Source: Pseudonocardiales bacterium (GTDB taxonomy: Bacteria > Actinomycetota > Actinomycetes > Mycobacteriales > Jatrophihabitantaceae). Taken from it: 10,991 nt of DNA. This document shows, piece after piece, positions 1-8,200 of the stretch; the first letter of the stretch is position 1; the number at the start of each line of letters is the position of its first letter. Position numbers and translations under genes: made by a program. The stretch lies in assembly GCA_030840415.1 (NCBI GenBank), contig JAVEEO010000254.1, positions 1 through 10,991 on the forward strand, given 5' to 3'. The notes below the pieces were generated by a model. It searched no databases, was not told where the DNA came from, and was given only the letters and a program-made list of their open reading frames with translations.

Positions 1-1509
1 CGCGGCTTCGCTGCCGAGCTGGCCACCTAGGTGAACCTGGAACGCCTCGGCGTCGGCGAACGAGCCGTCCTCGGTCTTGACCTTCTGCACGATCCCCTTG
101 AACCCGATGTCGGCGACCTGGAACCGGGCGCAGGAGTTCGGGCAGCCGTTGACGTTGATCGTGATCGCCGTGTCGAAATCAGGCAGCCGGCGTTCGAGCT
201 CATGCCGAATGGTCTCGGCCCGGCCCTTGGTCTCGACCAGCGCCAGCTTGCAGAACTCGATACCGGTGCAGGCGATCGTGCCGCGGTGGAACTTCGTGGG
301 CCGGGCCGACAATCCCAGCTCCTGCAGCCCGTCCATCGCCTGCTCGGTCGATTCGGCCGGCAGGTCCAGCAGCACCAGGCCCTGCTGGGCGGTGGTGCGG
401 ATCCGGCCGCCGCCCAGCGAGTCGGCCAGCTCCGCGATCTTCGTCAAGGTGGTTCCGCTGGTGCGTCCGGAGGCGGTGGTGGCGCCGACGGCGAACCTGC
501 CGTCCTGCTGGGCGATCACGCCGATGTGGTCGCGGTGGGCAGGCGAGGCCTGCGGAGCCGGCCCGTCGGGCAGCTTGCGGTGCAGGTATTCCGCTTGCAG
601 CACCTCGCGAAACTTCTCGGTGCCCCAGTCGGCCAGCAGGAACTTCAGCCGGGCGTGGTTGCGCGAGCGCCGGTAGCCGTAGTCACGGAAGATGCCGGCC
701 ACGCCGGCCCACACCTCGGCCACCTCGTCCGGGCGGAGGAAGACCCCCAGCCGCTGGGCGAACATCGGATTGGTCGACAGCCCGCCGCCGACCCACAGGT
801 CGAAGCCCGGCTGGCCGTCGCTGTCGTGCACCCCGACGAAGGCCACGTCGTTGATCTCGTGGTTGACGCAGTGCTGGGCGCAGCCCGAGATCGAGGTCTT
901 GAACTTGCGGGGCAGGTTGGAGAACGCCGGGTCGCCCAGGTAGCGCTCCACCGTCTCGGCCAGCGCCTGGGAGGCGTCGGCGAGCGCGTCGGCGGCGACG
1001 CCCTCCAACGGGCAACTGAGCATCACCCGGGGGGTGTCGCCGCAGGCCTCGGTGGTGCTGAGGCCGACCGCTTCCAGCTGCTCCCAGATGGCTGGGACGT
1101 CCTCGACCCGGATCCAGTGCAGCTGGATGTTCTGCCGGTCGGTGATGTCGACGAGGTCGCGGCCGTACCGGGTGGCGATGTCGCCGATCACCCGCAGCTG
1201 CTGGGAGGTCAGCCGGCCGCCGTCGATCCGGATCCGGAGCATGAAGTACTTGTCTTCGAGCTGCTCCGGTTCGAGGATCGCGGTCCGGCCGCCGGGGATG
1301 CCCTGGGCCCGCTGGGTGTAGAGGCCGTACCAGCGGAACCGGCCGCGCAGGTCGCCGGGATCGATGCCATCGAAGCCGGTGTGCTGGTAGATGTCGATGA
1401 TCCGCTGCTTGACCAGCAGCCCATCATTGTCCCGTTTGCTTCGTTCGTTGGGGTTCAGGGGCTCGCGATAGCCGAGCGCCCACTGACCTTGACCTTTGCT
1501 TGCCGCCAT
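1..1509 (-). CDS. sirA: Ferredoxin-dependent sulfite (nitrite) reductase, SirA type, C-terminus cut by window edge
   Basis: Siroheme/[4Fe-4S] reductase catalysing the six-electron reduction of sulfite to sulfide (nitrite to ammonia in sister enzymes) in cytoplasmic sulfur assimilation. 503 codons are visible. The protein opens with GQWALGYREPLN, as in actinobacterial SirA/NirA. The cluster and siroheme ligands are present: C414-TGIEF-C420 and NG-C456-PNS-C460. Tyr64 (WYGLYTQR) and Cys156 (TTEACGD) align with the Tyr69/Cys161 pair that is covalently cross-linked in Mycobacterium tuberculosis SirA. That favours sulfite over nitrite as substrate, as does the cysteine-type leader peptide upstream. 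Family members are about 560 residues, so roughly 55-60 are missing past the left edge; no stop is seen. An in-frame ATG at 1521 would add four residues (MRPD) but abuts the GAAGGG ribosome site. ATG 1509 is 12 bases from that site, rather far, so the start is uncertain by four codons. An additional C210-X3-C214 pair lies in SGCAQHCVNHEIND. Nitrite reductase remains possible. Confidence 0.93.
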   Translation of the reverse strand, partial: MAASKGQGQWALGYREPLNPNERSKRDNDGLLVKQRIIDIYQHTGFDGIDPGDLRGRFRWYGLYTQRAQGIPGGRTAILEPEQLEDKYFMLRIRIDGGRLTSQQLRVIGDIATRYGRDLVDITDRQNIQLHWIRVEDVPAIWEQLEAVGLSTTEACGDTPRVMLSCPLEGVAADALADASQALAETVERYLGDPAFSNLPRKFKTSISGCAQHCVNHEINDVAFVGVHDSDGQPGFDLWVGGGLSTNPMFAQRLGVFLRPDEVAEVWAGVAGIFRDYGYRRSRNHARLKFLLADWGTEKFREVLQAEYLHRKLPDGPAPQASPAHRDHIGVIAQQDGRFAVGATTASGRTSGTTLTKIAELADSLGGGRIRTTAQQGLVLLDLPAESTEQAMDGLQELGLSARPTKFHRGTIACTGIEFCKLALVETKGRAETIRHELERRLPDFDTAITINVNGCPNSCARFQVADIGFKGIVQKVKTEDGSFADAEAFQVHLGGQLGSEAA

Positions 1510-1520
1510 GTCCGGCCGCA

Positions 1521-1565
1521 TCCCTTCACGATTCGCCCTGTTGGGCTAGAAATCTGGAGAAGGGA
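1521..1565 (-). promoter_or_regulatory. Putative translational attenuator: anti-Shine-Dalgarno stem with nested hairpin before sirA
   Basis: Read on the minus strand, TCCCTTC (1565-1559) is the exact reverse complement of GAAGGGA (1527-1521). The second arm contains the only good Shine-Dalgarno sequence of sirA (GAAGGG, 1527-1522) and the A of its upstream ATG. The 31-base loop holds a second perfect hairpin, GCCC-AACA-GGGC (1546-1535). The first arm begins three bases after the TGA of the leader peptide, within the footprint of a ribosome paused on its last codon, Cys. A pause would melt the stem and expose the ribosome site; normal termination would let it close. No U-tract follows either stem, so control of translation fits better than transcription termination. 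The repeat is seen directly; the mechanism is inferred. Confidence 0.5.
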
Positions 1566-1568
1566 AGA

Positions 1569-1640
1569 TCAACAAGTCCCGCCGGCCACCCGAACCAGGT
1601 CGATGTGGCGGCGCGAGGTCAGGAGCAGGTTCCGGCGCAC
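1569..1640 (-). CDS. Short cysteine-type leader peptide upstream of sulfite reductase
   Basis: A 23-codon reading frame starting at GTG 1640. Its last 19 residues are LLLTSRRHIDLVRVAGGTC, followed by TGA. The RRHID(L/F)xRV...C signature is one I recognise from very short 'putative leader peptides' in front of sulfur and cysteine metabolism genes in Streptomyces and other actinobacteria. A Cys codon (TGT) directly before the stop is what a cysteine-sensing leader needs. It ends 47 bases before the upstream sirA ATG (59 before ATG 1509) on the same strand, supporting a regulatory role for that gene. No Shine-Dalgarno sequence precedes GTG 1640, but promoter-like hexamers lie at leaderless spacing. 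An ATG at 1658 in the same frame would give 29 residues, but it would overlap those hexamers and also lacks a ribosome site. The frame is open further up to ATG 1811, without any recognisable similarity there. Confidence 0.68.
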   Translation of the reverse strand: MRRNLLLTSRRHIDLVRVAGGTC

Positions 1641-1647
1641 CCGTTCA

Positions 1648-1676
1648 TGGTTACACATCCGCGCGCTCAGGAACAA
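1648..1676 (-). promoter_or_regulatory. Candidate promoter for leaderless transcription of leader peptide and sirA
   Basis: On the minus strand, TTGTTC (1676-1671) is followed after exactly 17 bases by TAACCA (1653-1648), and seven bases later comes GTG at 1640. This matches -35/-10/+1 geometry for a transcript beginning at the G of the leader's GTG, as is common for leaderless actinobacterial messages. The -35 box is fair; the -10 box lacks the usual final T (TANNNT), so the call is weak and rests mainly on spacing and position. Confidence 0.33.
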
Positions 1677-1865
1677 CGCTGCGCTGCTCACCCGGCTGAT
1701 GCTCCAGCTGGCGGTGTAGCGCAGCACGGTGCCGGGACTACGGCTATCAGGTCCGAGCCGATCTTGCCGCCGACGGCCGAGGTGGGCCGACCGTTGTGCC
1801 CTTTCGGCCAATCTGCGATGGCGATGACGCCGACCACCACAGCCGTTGAAGCATTCGGTCTCCGG

Positions 1866-2267
1866 TCAGATAATCGACCTCACGATCTCGCGTATTTCGG
1901 GTAGCCCTTGCTGGCTGAGGTGTTTCGTCTCAGCAAACTTCTCAGCCTCATCCACGGCATGTGATAGCAACATAAGGAGAAACTGCTCCCGATCCTGAAC
2001 AGGCCCCAGAGGAACCGCGGCCTGGATGATCAAGTGACGGTCTTTTGAGCTGTATCGACCCGTACGAATGCCAGTGAATTCATTAGGTGCTATATCACCG
2101 TCCACATGGAACACCACGCTTAACCGTAGCGGGCTTGCCTGTGTCAAATTCAATGCCTCAAGTCTTTGATCGATGGCATTGATGGCATCCTTCCACAGCA
2201 TATTCCCATGACCAGGATCTCCGAATATCGCGCCGATGGACAGCGCCGGTATGTCATCGGAACTCAT
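1866..2267 (-). CDS. Probable immunity protein for the RHS GIY-YIG toxin
   Basis: 133 residues, starting MSSDDIPALS at ATG 2267, one base after the toxin stop (TGA 2271-2269). The role is inferred from position: in polymorphic toxin loci the gene directly after the toxin tip encodes the cytoplasmic protein that binds and neutralises it. The protein is acidic (18 Asp/Glu against 12 Arg/Lys by hand count), while the toxin tip is strongly basic, which fits a charge-complementary complex. It has no signal peptide or membrane segment. It shows an amphipathic N-terminal helix (KDAINAIDQRLEAL), a beta-rich middle (LRLSVVFHVDGDI, HLIIQAAVPLG) and a helical C-terminus with DEAEKFAETK. I do not recognise the family. 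The frame extends up to GTG 2300, but GAAG at 2278-2275 sits seven bases before ATG 2267, so I chose that start. GC is lower than in the RHS shell (two rows count to 45% and 52%). Confidence 0.75.
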   Translation of the reverse strand: MSSDDIPALSIGAIFGDPGHGNMLWKDAINAIDQRLEALNLTQASPLRLSVVFHVDGDIAPNEFTGIRTGRYSSKDRHLIIQAAVPLGPVQDREQFLLMLLSHAVDEAEKFAETKHLSQQGLPEIREIVRSII

Positions 2268-2287
2268 CTCATTGCTTCTTCTTTCCT
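2268..2287 (-). promoter_or_regulatory. Ribosome binding site of the immunity gene inside the toxin's lysine codons
   Basis: The sequence AGGAAAGAAGAAG (2287-2275) encodes the GKKK tail of the toxin and also supplies a purine-rich ribosome site for ATG 2267, with GAAG seven bases from it. The toxin TGA and the immunity ATG are one base apart, which suggests translational coupling, so that immunity protein is made whenever toxin is made. Confidence 0.55.
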
Positions 2288-5200
2288 GCCCATGATTCAC
2301 GGTTGAGAGGCCCTGGATTCCGCTCTACTAGCGACCGCTCACGATCCAACATCTGTGCTCGACTGCCCTTGGCTATTGCAATAACCCGTGCATTACCCAA
2401 GCCTTTCAAGTATACGTTAGAATACCGGCTCTTGAGATTACTTGTCACGCCCCATTTCAGTAAATTGCCCTTTGAATCCTCCATTCGATAAAGATAAGTC
2501 AAGGCGGTACTGTCTCGGGAATTCCCGTGGACACGAGTCCGCTGGCTCGACCCTACCTGTGGGACTGGTCTGCGAGGAGTGCTCGCCATATCGGCTAGAT
2601 GCGCTACCTCTTCCACCTGGCCCCTGGCCTCGCCCCATGCCCCATCCGTAACGACCGACAGCACCCCAGTCGCCACTGCGTCGGTAGCGGCGAACCCTAA
2701 AGAGTGCGGGTCATAATCACGTTTCCAACCGAACCAGTCGTAGGCGCGGTCATAGGTGCCCAATGTCACCGCGTTAAGTGTCCCCGCGCGGATATTTGCG
2801 CGATTGAAGCCATTTCTGCCCAACCATTGGGCGACACTGGATTGCCGGCCGTCCAGGTCGACCTTGGTGAGCGGGCTGGCGTCGGCGTAGTTGTAGGCAT
2901 TGAGGAAGGTCGGATCCGCCACATCCGGACCCGGCTGGGCTTCAGCCATGGCCGCGGAGCCCGATACGTCATCTGGACCCCGCAGTGCTGCGGTGTCCTT
3001 ATCCGGCAGCTTGGCGAGGTTGTCGGCTAGGGCTGGGTCGGGGCTTTGCCACACTGCGGTACGCGCGTCGTAGTCGCGGGCGCCGAAGTAGTAGAGCTGG
3101 GTCTCCTCATCCAGCTCCTTGCCTGCGAACTCGTAGGCCGTGTTGAAGCCGGGGTTCTGCTGGCTGTTGCTCTTCTCCTCGACCCAGCTCTCACCGGATG
3201 GGAAGTACTCCAGGTGCTCGTAGAGCTTCCCGTCGGCGTCGGTGACGTAGTTGGTGCTGGACAGATGGTCGGAGTGGAAGTAGAAGCTGTCCTTCTCGTA
3301 GGAGTGGTCCTTCACCAGCTTGGAGGCCACCCGCTGGGTGCCGATGAAGACGTGCTTGGTGCCGATCTGGCCGTTGCTGCGGACAGTGAAGTACTGGTTG
3401 ACGTAGTCGGTTTCCTCCTTCGGGCTGCGCTTGATCATCCGCTGGCCGGCGTCGTCGTACTTGTAGTCCTGCTCGTTGCCGTTGTCGGAGACGCTCTGGA
3501 TGCGGTTCTCCTCATCCCAGACGATGGTGCGCCGCTGCCCGTTGCTGTCGTCGGTCCAGCCGTTCTGGTTGCCGTCGAGGTCGTAGCTGTAGGTCTGGGT
3601 GCCGATGTGGCTCGGCGCGTGCGGCTGCGCACCGGTGTAGGCGTAGCTGAGCGAGTAGGTCGTCTTGCCCTGGGTGACCGGCGTGCCGGAGCCCTGCACG
3701 ATGGTGTTCGTCTGGTTCTTGGCCGTGATGTTGTGCAGGTTGTCGTAGTTCAGTGCGTAGGTGTAGCTGTTGGTCTTGTTCGGCGAGAAGCTGTACGAGC
3801 CGGCCGCGCTGGTCAACCGGTCCAGGTCGTCGTAGTTGAAGGTCTGCGATGACGGCCCGCCGAGGGTCGGCGAGGCCGGCACCGCGATGCTGTTGGCAGC
3901 CGCGGTGACGTTGCCGACGTTGTCGTAGGAGTAGTTGAGATTCTCGAAGTTTCCGAGGTTCTGCTTGTTGGGGCTGAGCAGCGGGCCGGCCACCTGGTTG
4001 CTGAGGCGATCCATGGTCGGGTCATAGGTGTAACGGGTTTGGACGCCGTTGCCGTCCTCGGCGAAGGCTTGCTGGCCGAACTTGTCGTACTCCATTCGGT
4101 TGACGTAGTGGTAGGTGTCGCTGCCTTTCACCCCGGATGCGGCACGCACCATGCCCCCCGAGTCGTAGGCATAGCTGAGCACCTCGCCGTCCGGGTAGGT
4201 CATGTTCTGCATCCGCCCGAACGTGTCGTACAGGTAGGACGTGGTGTAGGTCTTCGGCGAGCTGCCGGTGTACCCGACGACCGTCCGGACCTCCTTGGTG
4301 GTCTCACCCAGCTTGCCGTAGTAGCGGTCCTCGGTGCCGGCCTGGTCCACGACATGGGTGATCCGGCCTGCCTGGTTGTTGCTCGCCCCCGGAGCTCCGT
4401 AGGTGTAGCTGACGTTGTTGGCCGGGAACCGTGGGTAGCTGATCGTCTTCAGCCGCTCGAAGTCGTAGCCGTAGGTGATCTGCTGACCGGTTGCGGCCAG
4501 GTTCGCGGTCTTCTTCGAGTCCGGGTTGGACGCGAGGTCGTAGTGCGTGACGGTCCTGCCGGTGTCGGGGTTGTCCACGACGGTGCGCTGGCCCAAGCCA
4601 TCAAAAGTCTGCTGGGTGATGTTGTTGCTGTTGTCGGTGACCTTGGTCAGCTGCCCCAACGGGTCGTAGCCGTAGCTGGTCCAGATGGTCTGCTGCGTGC
4701 CACCGGCAGGCGTGTGCAGTTCCTTCAGGCTCACCAGTTGTTCGCGGACGTCGCGGTAGTAGAGCTTCTGGTGGTTGTTGGCATCGGTCACCGTCTGCTG
4801 GAACTGGGTGATGCCGTAGCGGTCGGCGCCGAAGCCGTAGGCATTGGTGGTCGTGGTGTTGTCGGGGAACGTGGTCTTGGTGACCCGGTCGAGGATGTCG
4901 TAGGAAGACTTGGTCGGTGCGACCGTGTCAACGCCGGCGTTGAACGTTCCGGCGGTGCCGAGCGGTTCGGTGATCGGGTAGCGCACCGCGGTTTGCCGGC
5001 CGAACGCGTCGTAGCTGACGGCACCGCTCACCGTCATCACGTCCTGCCCGCCGGCGGTGCCGTTGTAGACCGTGGCGTCCTTCTTGGTCTGGATCTGTCG
5101 ACCCAGACCGTCGATGAAGACCACCGTGTCGATCGTGTCGGTCGGGCTACGGAACTTGTCCAGGTGCCGAGTGATGGCCCACGGCGTGGCAGCCTCAGGG

Positions 5201-8200
5201 TGGTACTCGAACCGGATCGTCGGGTTGTTCGGGTCGTCGTACGGACCGGTGACGCTGGTCTGGCGACCGAACTCGTCGTAGCTGAAGCTTTCGACGTTGT
5301 TGTTCTCATCCTTCTGGGTCAGCACGGTGCCGAATTTAAGTTCATGTGTCGAGGACGATGTCAACCCGTAGCTGTCGCTGATCTGCTCGACGTAGGTCTG
5401 CACCACCGAGTCGTAACCATAGGTCACGGTGTACTGCTGACCGTTGTTGTTCGGTGGGTTGGTCACCGTGTGGATGTTTCCGTCGGCGTTGTAGCTGAAG
5501 TCGGTGACCGCGATCCTGCCGTCCTCCAGGTACTGGCGTACCTGGTTGACATCGCCGATGGCACAGCTCACGTCCGACTCGCGCCGGCGCAGCTCGGCGC
5601 CACCGCCGGTGACGACGATGGAGTTCGCCGTCCGCAGATGGGTCGTCGGGCAGGAGGTGTAACCGGCACGCGCCACGGCATCGTCAGCTGAGCCGACGTC
5701 ACCGGCACCGGTCTCACCGAGGTCGGTGTAGACGTCGATGTCGCCGTAGCTGTCGTAGTGGTTGGTGGTCGCCGTGCTCTTGACCGCTGTCGAGCCGCCC
5801 TCGTTGAACCGCTCGTCGGTGCGGGTCAGCATCGGGAAGATGGTCGCGCTGGTGCTGGTGCCGTCGGCCGGCTCAGTGCCGCTCGGGACGTCGCGGAGCA
5901 CATAGGTGTTCTGGGTGTCGGCGAACAGCCCACCGCCGGCGTCGTAGGTACGCTCCCGCAGCGACAGGCCGTGGGTGTAGTAGCTGTCGGTCGCGAAGTC
6001 GTGGACCACCTTGCGGTACACGGCATTGCTGTTGGCGGTGTCGAGATGCTGCTGGGTGACCTGGCTGTATCCGTAGAACTCCCGCTCCAACCGGCTGTAG
6101 ACGCCGCCGGTGTAGGTATACGTCGTCGCCTGGGTGTCCACCCCGTCACCGGCGTGACCGTCGTTGACGGTCACCGTGGACAGCACCCAGCGGGAGGTGG
6201 GGTTGGCGGTGGTGTTGCCGTCCCGGGTGTAGTCCATGGTGAACGACGCGCCCAACGGGCGGGACACCGACTTGAGCAGGTTGGTGCGCCCGGTGCGGTT
6301 GTGGGCAACCTTGAGGGTGCCGTCATCGGAGCTGGTCAGGTGGTCGGCGTAACCGTCGCCGTCGATGTCGCGCAGGCTGGCCTCGTCCCGCGACATCGAC
6401 TGCGAGGAGTCGGCACCGGGGTTGAGGATCACGAAGCAACCGGTGGGGCAGAGCGGGCCGATGCCGATGGTGAAGTAGGCGCCGGCGCCGTAGCCGGTGT
6501 TGCCGCTGCACAGCCGCGCGTGGTCCCAGTCGATGTTGGCCAGCCCCACGCTGGTGTCGTCGGAGCAGGCGCCGTCGATCGCGCCGTTCCAGGCGACCGG
6601 GGCAGTGAAGCCGTCGCCGGTGTTCAATGCCACCTGCATCCCGCTGCTGCCGCCGGGAAGCACCCGGTCCGTAAGCCCGTCGCCGTTGACGTCTTCCAGG
6701 GTGTCGCTGGTCTGCGACTTGTCCTTGGTCAGCGACAGGCCGCCACCGAATTCGTAGATGCCGTCGTTGAAGCCGATGGTCGGGCCGACCGAGCCGTTCT
6801 CGCTGGCTCCGTTGTTGGTCGTCGCGTTGCCCCACGGCTCGGCCGCCGCGAAACCGTAGCCGAGGTTGAGCGCCACCATCAAGGTGGAGCCGTTCCGGCT
6901 GACCACATCGGGCAGCCCGTCACCGTTGATGTCGATCAGGTCGTGGTTGGGCTTGGAGGACCCTTTGCCCAGCGATGCCGACAGGCCCAGCTCCACCATC
7001 TGGCTGCCGGTTTTGTTGCTCCGTGCCGGCGCCTGGTCGGCGGTGTCCACCTCGCCGCGGCCGTTGGCCGCGAAGTGCGCCGGGCTGCCGCCCACATCGA
7101 TGTTGGTCGCCGAGGCGTCACTGTCCCGCGGAGCACCCAAGCCGGACACTGGCTTGCTGGTGGCGTCCAGGCCACCGGTGACGGTGGTGTACTGCACCTT
7201 GCCATTGCTCACGATGTCGGGGAACCGGTCACCGTTGAGGTCCAGGAAGTCCACGTCGCTGGCGGTGCTGCCGGTCGAGGTCGACCCTGACAGGTAGGAC
7301 ACCCCGGCGCCGACTGCGTCCTGGTTGGTGTGGCTGAGCCGGGATACCCCACGGGCACCGGCAAAATCGCTCGCCGTGGGCACGCCGATGCTGTCCAGGC
7401 CCTCGCGTGAGCTGCTCATCGTGGACGCCTCGACCCAGGCCGAGTCGTCCGCGCCGCGCCAGGCCTTGTCGTCCGGGTAGGGCAGGAACGGGTATGCCTT
7501 GGCGGTACGCGGATCGTAGGTCGAGTTCGAGCTGAAGGTCTGGTTCAGGTCGGTCTCGACGACGGGCTGGCCGGCGCGCGCCCCGGCACCGTTGTAACCG
7601 ACGTTCGTCCAACCCCGGTACGGCGCCGCGAGCGTGTTCTGATCGGCCGGGCCGTACAGCGCATTGGGGACGGTGATTACCGTTCCGGTCGCTCGGGTGA
7701 CCGTCACCTTGGTGGAGGTGATCTTGGACATCAGCGCGGCGTCGGTGACGGAGAAGTCGAAGTACAGCAGGTCGCCGGCGGTGGCGAAGATGGAGAACGA
7801 GCAGGTCCCGGGGGTGCCATTGGAGATGCTGACGGTGCACCGGGCCGCGACGTTCTTGTTGCGCTTGATGGTGAAGGTGACCTTGCCGGTGGTGCCGGCC
7901 GCCACGGTGAGGCTGGGGTTGACCTTGTCGCTCTCGGTGGCCGGAGCCGTCCAGGGCTTCTGCGGCGCGGTGAGGTTGGCGGCGTAGCTGTCGATGCCGT
8001 ACGGCGGATGCAGCTGGATCAGCGGTTTGCCGGAGCTGTCGGTGACCGAGCTGACGTCCGGCGAGCTGAGGTAGTACAGGCTGGGCGACCAGCTCAACTT
8101 GCTCAGGTCGACCGGCGTGCTGGACGTGATGCTCAGCGCGATGGTGTCCTGCTTGGCGACGGTGATGTCCGCCTGGGTGGTGGTGTCTCCGGTGCTGGCG

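Noticed and set aside
1535..1565. Rho-independent terminator/attenuator between the leader peptide and sirA
   Set aside because: The GCCC/GGGC hairpin is only 4 bp and is followed by GAATCGTGAAGG, not a U-run, so transcription termination is unlikely.
1569..1811. Full 80-residue version of the leader frame starting at ATG 1811
   Set aside because: Only the last about 23 residues resemble anything. The upstream part is unpatterned Arg/Ser-rich sequence, and the frame has no ribosome site at 1811.
1688..1840. 50-residue minus-strand frame starting GTG 1840 (MVVGVIAIADWPKG...)
   Set aside because: I considered it as an orphan toxin or immunity remnant. It has no recognisable motif and no ribosome site, and ends in Pro/Ala-rich text typical of chance frames.
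1677..1865. Search for a terminator after the immunity gene
   Set aside because: Only short GC-rich self-complementary pieces (GGCC, CGGCCG) with no U-tract; not enough to call.
1866..2300. Longer immunity protein from GTG 2300
   Set aside because: It would overlap the toxin by 32 bases with no ribosome site in front; ATG 2267 has GAAG at seven bases and one-base spacing to the toxin stop.
3303..5499. Possible CRISPR or DNA-level tandem repeats in the Tyr-rich region
   Set aside because: Recurring 'gtcgtag' strings are Tyr-Asp codons of YD repeats read antisense. There are no identical repeats with regular spacers.
4039..5691. Long plus-strand open frame (550 codons), with others of similar size at 31-1719, 5758-7290, 8008-9090 and 3046-3852
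   Set aside because: All lie antisense to sirA or the RHS gene. Their Val/Gly/Arg/Asp-rich composition mirrors GC-rich codons of the opposite strand, and no domain or motif is visible.
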